A stretch of DNA of 8,369 nt from RGIG3009 sp045590415 (GCA_045590415.1 JAZNRA010000082.1:1-8369), one strand, 5' to 3'. Shown: positions 1 through 5,742, counted from the first letter of the stretch. Program-made: numbers and translations. The notes: generated by a model from the sequence alone, not told the origin.

Positions 1-447
1 TGCGTGCGGAACTAATCAGCACCGGTTATCTGCGCCGTCAAGGCGGCAAACAAAAACCGCCACCGCCGACCAAGCCCTTGGAATTTGTATCAGATGATGG
101 CTTTACCATTCTGGTGGGACGCAACAACGTGCAAAACGATAAACTGACTACCCGTACCGCCAAAGGCAGCGATTGGTGGTTCACACACCAAGAATATTGC
201 CGGATCACATACGGTTATTTTAACGGATGGCGTGACACCGCCCGAGGAGACCATGATGCAGGCGGCGATCCTGGCGGCAACCCATTCCAAGGCCGCCGAT
301 TCGGCGCAGGTGCCGGTGGATTATACGCAGATCAAGTACGTAAAAAAGCCGACGGGCGCCAAACCCGGTATGGTGATCTATGAAACCAATCGTACGGTTT
401 ACGTCACCCCCGATAAAACACTCGCCGCCCGTCTGATGAAAAAATAG
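1..447 (+). pseudogene. rqcH: RqcH/NFACT family protein, C-terminal part, 5' truncated by window, frameshifted
   Basis: This is the C-terminal NFACT-R (DUF814) region of an RqcH/FbpA-type protein. In Bacillota, RqcH binds 50S subunits carrying stalled nascent chains and recruits Ala-tRNA for alanine tailing. The frame entering at base 3 reads ...ELISTGYLRRQGGK, then a proline-rich linker, then GFTILVGRNNVQNDKLT and GSDWWF, all typical of NFACT-R. After TTC at 180-182 the conserved continuation HTKNIAGSH appears only if one base (A183, in a CACACA run) is skipped. The +1 frame then continues through IKYVKKPTGAKPG and VYVTPDKTL to TAG at 445-447. Without the skip, the protein diverges and stops at TGA 381-383. 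Downstream coding looks intact and conserved, so the lesion is recent or is a sequencing/assembly error. Family assignment is confident; whether the gene is truly broken is not. Confidence 0.82.
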
Positions 448-450
448 AAA

Positions 451-491
451 AACTCCTCTTGCACACAGGCAAGAGGAGTTGCTTACTTTTT
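451..491. terminator. Bidirectional rho-independent terminator between rqcH and the XRE gene
   Basis: A 12-bp perfect stem (451-462 with 469-480; arms AACTCCTCTTGC / GCAAGAGGAGTT) encloses a 6-nt loop. It is A-rich on the left (about 439-450) and T-rich on the right (483-491, interrupted). It lies between the ends of two convergent genes, 3 nt past the rqcH stop and 2 nt from the XRE stop. The minus-strand U tract is the better one. Confidence 0.8.
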
Positions 492-743
492 AGAAGAAAC
501 TTTGAAAATGTCCTCGTACTCGACACGGAGAATTTGCTTAATAAGGAGTATCTCATCCGGATACAAGTGGCGTTGTCCTACTTCGATTTTGGCAATAGAA
601 CTTCTGGTTATATCACAACCACTTACTTGTAATTTCGCGGCCAACATTTCTTGTGTCATACCGGCTTTTTCGCGCAACAGTTTAATATTGTTGCCGATTA
701 GTTTTTCAATATGGCTATTGATGATAATGTCACCTCTTTGCAC
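483..743 (-). CDS. Small XRE-family (Cro/C1-type) DNA-binding regulator
   Basis: An 86-residue, single-domain helix-turn-helix protein. Residues 17-26 (GNNIKLLREK) form helix 1, GMTQEMLAAKLQV (28-40) is the helix-2 region, and ITRSSIAKIEVGQR (45-58) is the recognition-helix region with the family's KIExGQR signature. The tail (PDEILLIKQIL...EDIF, 62-80) closes the five-helix fold. There is no sensor or membrane domain. The only standard start in the open frame is GTG at 743, since a TGA lies at 759-761. However, the best Shine-Dalgarno (GAGGTGA, 730-736) lies inside the frame, so the true start is uncertain. It diverges from the lipoprotein gene at 850 across a region holding two copies of a 22-bp repeat. 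By analogy with other divergent XRE genes I infer that it represses itself and that gene. Base composition is AT-richer than the flanking housekeeping genes. Confidence 0.85.
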   Translation of the reverse strand: MQRGDIIINSHIEKLIGNNIKLLREKAGMTQEMLAAKLQVSGCDITRSSIAKIEVGQRHLYPDEILLIKQILRVEYEDIFKVSSKK

Positions 744-758
744 TCGTTTAAGAGCAAA
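737..758. promoter_or_regulatory. Putative operator copy 1 for the XRE regulator
   Basis: First copy of a 22-bp repeat matching 795-816 at 18 of 22 positions, including an unbroken TAAGAGCAAA (749-758). It is an imperfect dyad: TTTGC at 737-741 faces GCAAA at 754-758. It covers the XRE GTG start and 5' leader and lies just upstream of the lipoprotein -35 box. Operator function is inferred. Confidence 0.6.
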
Positions 759-762
759 TCAC

Positions 763-791
763 TTGACATTATTATAAAATAGCTTTATAAT
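763..791 (+). promoter_or_regulatory. Consensus sigma-A promoter of the lipoprotein gene
   Basis: TTGACA (763-768), a 17-bp spacer and TATAAT (786-791) match the consensus at every position. The expected transcript start near 798 lies inside operator copy 2. A perfect consensus promoter with a site over its start suggests a strong promoter held in check by repression. Confidence 0.85.
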
Positions 792-799
792 CGTTATGC
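771..799 (-). promoter_or_regulatory. Probable promoter of the XRE gene
   Basis: Reading the minus strand, TATAAT lies at 776-771. The hexamer 17 bp upstream (GCATAA, 799-794) is a poor -35 and falls inside operator copy 2. A start near 764 would leave a leader of about 20 nt before GTG 743. It overlaps the divergent lipoprotein promoter. Confidence 0.5.
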
Positions 800-816
800 A
801 CCCATATAAGAGCAAA
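795..816. promoter_or_regulatory. Putative operator copy 2 for the XRE regulator
   Basis: Second copy of the 22-bp repeat, in the same orientation as 737-758, with centres 58 bp apart. It keeps TATGCAC on the left and TAAGAGCAAA (807-816) on the right. It covers the predicted lipoprotein transcript start and the weak -35 of the XRE promoter, so one bound protein could affect both promoters. Confidence 0.6.
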
Positions 817-849
817 CAAACTCAAAATTATCAAACGAGGTGACGGGCT

Positions 850-1302
850 ATGAAAAAGATAATACTTGGTATTGCGGTGTGCATTCTTGCAATTTCATTG
901 GGTGGATGTTTAGAAGAAGGCCCCTATGATTCGGTACAGACTACCAGTTCTATCGAAAGCAATTTTGTAGAAAGCACAAGAACTGTCTCTGAAGAAACGA
1001 CAACTACAAATGAAGTAACAACGACAGCCGAAACAAGCACCACCGGGTCTACTACTAAGACAACTACCACAACCAAAGCGAAAACAACAACCAAAATAAC
1101 GACGACAGCAACGACAAAAGTAACCACTACAGCAACACCTGTACAAACAACTTACGTTTTGAACACAAATACAAAGAAATTTCACCGCACTGGTTGTCAT
1201 CATGTCGCGAAGATCGATGCAGAAAACCGTCAAGATTTTGTGGGAAGCAGACAGCAAGTGATCAATATGGAATACGCACCGTGCGGAACATGTAAACCGT
1301 AA
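850..1302 (+). CDS. Predicted lipoprotein: Thr-rich linker plus C-terminal Ada-like Cys/His domain
   Basis: A 150-aa protein in three parts. Residues 1-20 are a lipoprotein signal: a KK N-region, a hydrophobic stretch and lipobox LGGC, with C20 the predicted lipidated cysteine. Residues about 25-100 form a low-complexity linker dominated by Thr with Lys, Ala and Glu (runs such as KTTTTTKAKTTTK), as in extended cell-wall-spanning stalks. Residues 101-150 are a compact domain beginning YVLNTNTKKFHRTGC and ending APCGTCKP. H112, C116, H117, H118, C145 and C148 could bind metal. This domain resembles the small Ada-like zinc module found at the C-termini of many Bacillota secreted proteins, including some thermonuclease-like ones. 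The start is set by GAGGTGA (837-843), 6 nt before ATG. Likely role: an outward-facing tethered domain of unknown ligand, under the divergent XRE regulator. The exact function is not known. Confidence 0.83.
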   Translation: MKKIILGIAVCILAISLGGCLEEGPYDSVQTTSSIESNFVESTRTVSEETTTTNEVTTTAETSTTGSTTKTTTTTKAKTTTKITTTATTKVTTTATPVQTTYVLNTNTKKFHRTGCHHVAKIDAENRQDFVGSRQQVINMEYAPCGTCKP

Positions 1303-1335
1303 AAAGAGCACCGACTTTCGTCGGTGCTCTTTTTT
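1301..1335. terminator. Bidirectional terminator between lipoprotein gene and the 99-aa gene
   Basis: Long hairpin: AGAGCACCGAC (1305-1315) pairs with GTCGGTGCTCT (1320-1330) around a TTTC tetraloop. The stem is extended by A1301-A1304 with T1331-T1334. The T tract (1330-1335) ends the plus-strand lipoprotein transcript, and the A tract (1301-1305) gives U's for the convergent minus-strand operon. It begins within the lipoprotein stop codon. Confidence 0.88.
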
Positions 1336-1340
1336 GTGAG

Positions 1341-1640
1341 TTAATTTTCCGCGAGTGCGCGTTCCAGCCAAATACTGCCGATATCCATCGCGTTGTACAG
1401 GCCGTTTTTCTCGCTTTTCTTTAAGATGCGATCTTTCAGGCGAACCTCGGGATCCGTCAGCATAAGCTGGACCTGAATCTTATCCGCCACCGTCATATCG
1501 CCGACGGTTTTGTTGGAGAGGATCTGCAGTATGACCACACATTTCTCCGCCATGTCTCCGTAATAGAGGACGTTGCCGCTACGTACCAGCGGCTTGCCTT
1601 TATATGTCAGGAGCTTTTCCGTGACTTGCTTATCAGCCAT
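1341..1640 (-). CDS. Conserved-looking 99-aa protein of unknown function
   Basis: I do not recognise a named family. The 99-residue protein is soluble: no signal peptide, no membrane segment, one cysteine (C34). Visible features are an N-terminal KLLTYKGKPLVRSGNVLYYGDM segment in two parts (KLLTYKGKPLVR, residues 9-20, and YYGDMAEK, 26-33) that looks like short beta strands. A hydrophobic VVILQIL stretch follows, then a Lys-rich helical C-terminal half (about 66-99). Start ATG 1640 is supported by CGAGGA about 7 nt upstream. It follows ireB by 17 nt on the same strand and ends at the shared terminator, so the two are almost certainly co-transcribed. In Bacillota, ireB is more often followed by ruvX and a DUF1292 gene; this protein resembles neither by eye. 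A role linked to IreB or PASTA-kinase signalling is only inference from position. Confidence 0.78.
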   Translation of the reverse strand: MADKQVTEKLLTYKGKPLVRSGNVLYYGDMAEKCVVILQILSNKTVGDMTVADKIQVQLMLTDPEVRLKDRILKKSEKNGLYNAMDIGSIWLERALAEN

Positions 1641-1657
1641 TATTGAATCCTCGTTTC

Positions 1658-1903
1658 TTAGTTGTTGAGATAAGAGCGAACCATGGCACGCAACAACTCG
1701 TCGCGGTCGACCTTGCGGATCAAGCTGCGGGCATTGTTGTGTGTGGTGATATAGGTCGGATCCTCGGACAAGATATATCCGACGATCTGATTGATAGGAT
1801 TGTATCCTTTCTCGCGCAGGGCGTCATATACCGCAGTGAGCACCTGCTTCATCTGCTGATCTTTATCCTCGTTTACCGAGAAGGTCATGGTTTTATCTAA
1901 CAT
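1658..1903 (-). CDS. ireB: IreB family regulatory phosphoprotein (DUF965/UPF0297)
   Basis: An 81-aa protein matching the IreB/YrzL family along its whole length: DKTMTFS at the N-terminus, VYDALREKGYNPINQIVGY in the middle (signature EKGYNPINQIVGYILSEDP), then ITTHNNARSLIRKVDRDE and a C-terminal VRSYLNN. In Enterococcus faecalis, IreB is phosphorylated on two N-terminal threonines by the PASTA kinase IreK and opposes cephalosporin resistance. T5 and T7 here are the equivalent candidates. The frame opens at ATG 1918, but that codon overlaps the ribosome site. GGGAGG (1911-1916) lies about 7 nt before ATG 1901-1903, giving the family-length product MLDKTMTF, so I use 1903. It leads a two-gene operon with the 99-aa gene, transcribed from its own promoter just past pheT. 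The family is usually found near alaS and ruvX, so lying next to pheT is less common. Confidence 0.93.
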   Translation of the reverse strand: MLDKTMTFSVNEDKDQQMKQVLTAVYDALREKGYNPINQIVGYILSEDPTYITTHNNARSLIRKVDRDELLRAMVRSYLNN

Positions 1904-1935
1904 TCGGATTCCTCCCATCGTACTGACTATCTATC

Positions 1936-1964
1936 AGTATACGCTATTATTTGTGAAATTGCAA
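1936..1964 (-). promoter_or_regulatory. Sigma-A promoter of ireB
   Basis: On the minus strand, TTGCAA (1964-1959), a 17-bp spacer and TATACT (1941-1936). It sits in the short gap between the pheT stop (1968) and ireB. No terminator hairpin is visible in this gap, so pheST readthrough into ireB is also possible. A dyad TACTGA-N7-TCAGTA (1921-1939) overlaps the -10 box. Confidence 0.78.
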
Positions 1965-1967
1965 GTG

Positions 1968-4361
1968 TTATGAACGAAGTGTGCATCCTTTTTCCTCTAA
2001 TCGGGCAAAAATCTTTTTCAGAACGGGGTCAATGTCCGTATCCGACAGCGTTCCCTCCGACGAACGGAAGTACAAACTGAACGCCACGCTCTTCTTTCCT
2101 GCAGCGATTTGTGCGCCCTGATAGACGTCAAACAGCGTTACGGTCTCTAAGAGCTTACCACCCGCTTTGGTGATGGTCTTTTGAATCTCCGCCACGGGCA
2201 ATTCTTCGTTGCACAAGAGAGCCAAATCACGTTCGACGGCAGGGAAGCGGGGAAGCGGTTTATAGAGTACACGGACCTTCTCAATTGCCTCAAACAAGGG
2301 CCGTAAGCGCAGTTCGGCAACGTAAACGCGCGTATCCAGATCGTATTTGGCGGCGGTGTCGGGATGCACTTCGCCGAAGGTGCCGATGACCGTCTCGCCA
2401 ACGGTGACGGCTGCCTGGCGGCCCGGATGCAGATATGGTTCTTCACTGCGTGCGTAATCGGCATCCACGCCGAAATTCGCAAGCAGAGTTTCCACAATGC
2501 CTTTAAGCGTGAAGAAGTCCTCGTCTTTTCCGTAAAGACCGAGCGACAAGGCGGGGATTTCCTCCGGCTGTTCGGTCAGCGGCAGGGAAAGGGGACGGAA
2601 CAACTTGCTGACTTCAAAGAAGCGCACCGCCGCGTTTTTGCGGTTGTAGTTGGTGGCAAGCACCGTCAGCATGCTCGTCATAAGCTGTGAACGCATAACG
2701 GAGTACTCTTCACCCAAGGGATTAAGCAGTGTTACCACCTGACGGCGGGGGTCGTTCTCGGCCAGCGAAAGCGTATCAAGCGCTTTGCCGCTGATAAACG
2801 AATAGGTTGAGATCTCTTGCATGCTCTGTGCGACCAGCACCTCTTTGATGAGGTTAGTATTACGGCGTTCCGGCAGGATCTTGCCGCGCACAATAGAGCC
2901 GGTCATAGGGGTGGATACGATGTGATCGTATCCGTACACGCGCATGATCTCCTCTGCGAGATCGGCACGTCCTTCAATATCGTCACGGAACGACGGCACC
3001 GTACACGTCAGCGTACCGTTTTCAAGCGTGGTCGGGATCTCCAAACGGTTAAGGATATCCGCCATAGTTGCTTCCGGTACGTCTACACCGAGCAACGCAT
3101 TGATGCTTTCGGTGGTGACTTTCAACGTGCGGGGAGCAGGCAGTTCCTCGTGTCGGTCGAGCACGCCGTCAACGATATCGCCGGCATCCAATTCCTGAAT
3201 GAGCTGTAACGCGCGATCCATCGCGTAACCGACACCGCCGATATCCACACCCTTTTCGAAACGGGCAGAGGACTCGGTGCGCATACCCAAAGTACGCGCG
3301 GTGCGGCGCACGCTGTCACGGCGGAATTTCGCACATTCAAACAACAGATCGGTGGTATCTTCTTTGATCTCACTGTTAAGCCCACCCATGATACCGGCAA
3401 CGCAGGACGGCGCTTCGCCGTCGGCGATGACCAGCATTTCGGGCGTTAAGGTGTGTTCTTTACCGTCTAAAGTGGTGATGTTTTCACCGTCGGTGGCGGT
3501 ACGTACGATGATTTGATTACCGCGGATATCGCGCAGATCAAACGCGTGCATGGGCTGACCCGTTTCTAACATAACAAAGTTGGTAATATCCACGATATTG
3601 TTAATGGGACGCATACCGGCGGTGCGCAGGCAATCCTTCATCCAATTGGGAGAGGGTTTAATGCGCAGATTGCGCACGATACGGCCCATATAGCGCGGGC
3701 AAAGGTCGTAATCCTTGACAGTGATGTTGATGTAGTCATTGATGTCGCCGCCGACTGTGGTATAGGTCGGCTTCGGCGCGTGAAATTCTTGTTTTAGTGC
3801 CACTGCGATCTCGCGCGCAACGCCGAGCACACTTTGGCAATCGGGGCGGTTAGCGGTGATTTTAAAGTCGATGACGATGTCGTTGAGATGCAGGATCTCG
3901 CGCATATCCGTTCCCGCCGGGACGTCCTCATTAAGAATGAGGATGCCGTACACCTCAGCACCCGGATAATCGGCTTCTTTCAAGCACAGTTCCTCACCGG
4001 AGCAAAGCATACCGTCGGACGGTAAACCGCGCAGCTTGCCGCGCTTGATATGCATGCCGTTCGGCAGATGTGAATCATGCAGCGCGGCGGGGACGAGCGC
4101 GCCTTCAAACACGTTTTGTGCACCCGTGATGATCTGGATCGGTTCAGCACCGCCCACGTCCATTTGACAGATCTGCAGTTTATCCGCATCAGGATGTTTT
4201 TCCAATTTTAAAATACGTGCCGCCACAACGTTAGACATGGTAGCAGACAGATCCTCAACGCTTTCCACTTCAAAACCGCTGAGAATCATTTTGTCACACA
4301 GTTCCTCAACGGGAACCGAAATATCGACGTAACGCTTAAGCCAGTTTAATGAAATTTTCAT
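1968..4361 (-). CDS. pheT: Phenylalanyl-tRNA synthetase beta subunit
   Basis: Forms the alpha2-beta2 PheRS with PheS, charging tRNA-Phe and hydrolysing mischarged Tyr-tRNA-Phe. At 797 aa it has the usual length and all domains. Residues 1-38 are the N-terminal domain (SLNWLKRYVDI). Residues about 40-150 are the EMAP-like tRNA-binding OB fold (KHPDADKLQICQ at 55-66, LRGLPSDGMLCSGEEL at 110-125). Residues about 210-385 are the B3/B4 editing domain (NIVDITNFVMLETGQPMHAFD, spanning 255-275). Residues about 405-480 are the B5 domain with the RDDIEGRADLAEEI segment at 459-472. A catalytic-like core follows, and the C-terminal FDX-ACB anticodon-binding domain begins at LPRFPAVERDLALL. Start ATG 4361 has AAGGAGGG overlapping the pheS stop; the intergenic gap is 15 nt, so pheST form one operon under the T-box. 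Nothing odd seen. Confidence 0.98.
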   Translation of the reverse strand: MKISLNWLKRYVDISVPVEELCDKMILSGFEVESVEDLSATMSNVVAARILKLEKHPDADKLQICQMDVGGAEPIQIITGAQNVFEGALVPAALHDSHLPNGMHIKRGKLRGLPSDGMLCSGEELCLKEADYPGAEVYGILILNEDVPAGTDMREILHLNDIVIDFKITANRPDCQSVLGVAREIAVALKQEFHAPKPTYTTVGGDINDYINITVKDYDLCPRYMGRIVRNLRIKPSPNWMKDCLRTAGMRPINNIVDITNFVMLETGQPMHAFDLRDIRGNQIIVRTATDGENITTLDGKEHTLTPEMLVIADGEAPSCVAGIMGGLNSEIKEDTTDLLFECAKFRRDSVRRTARTLGMRTESSARFEKGVDIGGVGYAMDRALQLIQELDAGDIVDGVLDRHEELPAPRTLKVTTESINALLGVDVPEATMADILNRLEIPTTLENGTLTCTVPSFRDDIEGRADLAEEIMRVYGYDHIVSTPMTGSIVRGKILPERRNTNLIKEVLVAQSMQEISTYSFISGKALDTLSLAENDPRRQVVTLLNPLGEEYSVMRSQLMTSMLTVLATNYNRKNAAVRFFEVSKLFRPLSLPLTEQPEEIPALSLGLYGKDEDFFTLKGIVETLLANFGVDADYARSEEPYLHPGRQAAVTVGETVIGTFGEVHPDTAAKYDLDTRVYVAELRLRPLFEAIEKVRVLYKPLPRFPAVERDLALLCNEELPVAEIQKTITKAGGKLLETVTLFDVYQGAQIAAGKKSVAFSLYFRSSEGTLSDTDIDPVLKKIFARLEEKGCTLRS

Positions 4362-4376
4362 AAATCGATTCCCTCC

Positions 4377-5396
4377 TTAAAACTGTTCTAAGAACCGCTG
4401 GTCGTTTTCAAACAATAAGCGGATATCGCTGATTTTATAGCGCGTGGTGGTCAGACGATCCAGACCGATACCGAACGCAAAGCCGGTATACTCCTCGGGG
4501 TCGATGCCGCAGCCGGCGAGAACGCGCGGATGTACCATGCCGGCACCGAGGATCTCGATCCAACCGGTGCCTTTACATACACGGCAACCCTTACCGCCGC
4601 ACTCGGAGCAGGTAACGTCGACCTCAACGCTCGGCTCGGTAAAGGGGAAGAAGGAGGGACGGAATTTCACTTCGGTTTCCGGCCCGTAGATCTCGTGAGC
4701 GAACTGCTCAAGAACGCCTTTCAGATCGCACAAGGTGATACCTTTATCCACGACCAAACCTTCCACTTGATGGAACACGGGGGAGTGAGTGGCATCCACC
4801 TCGTCGGCACGGAAAACGCGGCCGGGGCAGATGATGCGAATGGGCGGCTTGCGCTGCTCCATGGTGCGTGCTTGTGCGGCAGAGGTCTGCGTGCGCAGCA
4901 ACAGATTTTCAGCCAAGTAGAAAGTATCCTGCATATCGCGTGCCGGATGATCCTTCGGTACGTTCAATGCTTCAAAGCAATAATGCTCGGTTTCCACCTC
5001 GGGACCGTCCACCACGTCAAAGCCCATCGATTGGAAAATATCGATGAGGTCGTTGAGGACGATGTTGAGCGGGTGCAGACCGCCTTCTTTCGCCTTGGTA
5101 CCCGGCAGGGTCACGTCTAACGTTTCTTCTTTTAGACGCTTCTCTTTCAAAAGAGCGGTGATGTTTTGTTCACGCTCCGAAAGCGCCGTTTCCAGTTCGC
5201 CGCGCAACTGATTGATAAGCTGTCCCATTTTCGGGCGCTCTTCAGCGGGGAGTGCACCCATGCCTCGCAGCAGCTCGGTCACTTCTCCTTTTTTACCCAA
5301 TAATCGCACGCGGAACTCTTCAAGTTCCTTCGGCGTTTCCAGTGTTGCCAGTTCGCCGAGCGCTTTTGCACGCAAAGCTTCCAGTTTTTCTTTCAT
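4377..5396 (-). CDS. pheS: Phenylalanyl-tRNA synthetase alpha subunit
   Basis: Catalytic subunit of PheRS: a class II synthetase making Phe-AMP and transferring Phe to tRNA-Phe. Residues 1 to about 90 form the N-terminal coiled-coil arm that grips tRNA. The class II core follows: HPARDMQDTFY (150-160), RTQTSAAQARTM (168-179), motif 2 around PGRVFRADEVDATHSPVFHQVEG (split at 191-200 and 201-213), FFPFTEPSVEVD (249-260) and motif 3 GFAFGIGLDRL (305-315). A CxxC...CxxC knuckle (C263, C266, C271, C274) lies before GTGWIEI, as in many bacterial PheS. The frame stays open upstream to 5465, but that part is the T-box and terminator read in frame. AGGAGG (about 5403-5408) sits 6 nt before ATG 5394-5396, giving 339 aa, the usual length. 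It leads pheST and is controlled by transcription antitermination. Confidence 0.98.
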   Translation of the reverse strand: MKEKLEALRAKALGELATLETPKELEEFRVRLLGKKGEVTELLRGMGALPAEERPKMGQLINQLRGELETALSEREQNITALLKEKRLKEETLDVTLPGTKAKEGGLHPLNIVLNDLIDIFQSMGFDVVDGPEVETEHYCFEALNVPKDHPARDMQDTFYLAENLLLRTQTSAAQARTMEQRKPPIRIICPGRVFRADEVDATHSPVFHQVEGLVVDKGITLCDLKGVLEQFAHEIYGPETEVKFRPSFFPFTEPSVEVDVTCSECGGKGCRVCKGTGWIEILGAGMVHPRVLAGCGIDPEEYTGFAFGIGLDRLTTTRYKISDIRLLFENDQRFLEQF

Positions 5397-5409
5397 ACGG
5401 AACCTCCTA

Positions 5410-5446
5410 AAAATAAAAAACTTCGTCCCCAAACAAAGGGACGAAG
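5410..5446 (-). terminator. Regulated intrinsic terminator of the pheS T-box
   Basis: Minus-strand stem CTTCGTCCC (5446-5438) pairs with GGGACGAAG (5429-5421) around an 8-nt loop, followed by TTTTTTATTTT (5420-5410). Pairing of its CGTCCC arm with the T-box is the expected antiterminator. Confidence 0.93.
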
Positions 5447-5669
5447 ATAACCTCCGCGGTACCACCCGTATTTCCGCTTATACAAAAAGCGGACACTTTT
5501 AAGACCGATAACGGGGTAACCGTCGACACCTACCGCCCTGGTTTGGGAATCAGCGCCGCCGCTCGGGAGTGAACTTCTGCAGATGCCGATGCAGGTCGCT
5601 TTCAGCCCGTGACGACCCTCTCTGCTGTATCGGGATACTCTGCGTACTTTCTCCGTCTATGCGTTTGAC
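5410..5669 (-). promoter_or_regulatory. Phenylalanine-specific T-box riboswitch leader of pheST
   Basis: A T-box leader senses uncharged tRNA and switches between terminator and antiterminator. On the minus strand the hallmarks occur in order. GGAGAAAGTACG (about 5657-5645) carries the AGUA bulge of Stem I. The distal Stem I follows. The specifier loop GAAGTTCACT has specifier UUC, a Phe codon, at 5573-5571, matching the pheS gene downstream. Stem III is a 7-bp helix (5493-5487 with 5479-5473). The conserved T-box CGGGTGGTACCGCGG is at 5468-5454. The terminator hairpin then contains CGTCCC, which can instead pair with the GGGTGG of the T-box. The -10 box puts the transcript start near 5669. 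The RNA is about 270 nt to the pheS ATG. Confidence 0.95.
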
Positions 5670-5675
5670 AAAGAT

Positions 5676-5703
5676 ATTATAACAGTTTTTTGAAAAAAAG
5701 CAA
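5676..5703 (-). promoter_or_regulatory. Sigma-A promoter of the T-box-pheST operon
   Basis: On the minus strand, TTGCTT (5703-5698), a 16-bp A/T-rich spacer and a perfect TATAAT (5681-5676), placed a few bases before the T-box Stem I. It is back to back with the minD-like promoter. Confidence 0.8.
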
Positions 5704-5713
5704 GGACAAATTG

Positions 5714-5742
5714 TTTACATGAAAGCAAATTTGTGCTATACT
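5714..5742 (+). promoter_or_regulatory. Sigma-A promoter of the minD-like/mgs-like/hisS/aspS operon
   Basis: TTTACA (5714-5719), a 17-bp spacer and TATACT (5737-5742), with an extended -10 TG at 5734-5735. It would give a short leader before ATG 5765. Its -35 box is only 10 bp from the divergent pheS -35. A CAAATTTG palindrome (5726-5733) lies in the spacer. Confidence 0.78.

Noticed and set aside
183..183. Programmed ribosomal frameshifting in rqcH
   Set aside because: No slippery heptamer, internal Shine-Dalgarno or downstream structure is evident, and RqcH is not known to use recoding. A mutation or sequence error is simpler.
924..1127. Minus-strand reading frame encoding a very hydrophobic, Val-rich 67-aa peptide resembling a membrane segment
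   Set aside because: It is the complement of the ACN-codon Thr-rich linker of the lipoprotein, which automatically reads as Val on the other strand. It has no ribosome site of its own.
960..1150. Possible tandem DNA repeat or CRISPR-like array in the lipoprotein gene
   Set aside because: The repetition is irregular ACN/AAR codon low complexity within an intact reading frame, with no uniform repeat unit or spacers.
1904..1918. Upstream ATG extending IreB by five residues
   Set aside because: The extension is the ribosome binding site itself (GGGAGG). The ATG at 1903 has ideal spacing and gives the family N-terminus.
4530..5120. Long plus-strand open frame (196 aa) antisense to pheS
   Set aside because: It overlaps conserved catalytic motifs of pheS, has no Shine-Dalgarno or recognisable domain, and is explained by the codon bias of the opposite strand.
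5397..5465. Upstream extension of pheS adding 23 residues
   Set aside because: It would translate the T-box and terminator. The AGGAGG site and PheS family length both place the start at 5396.
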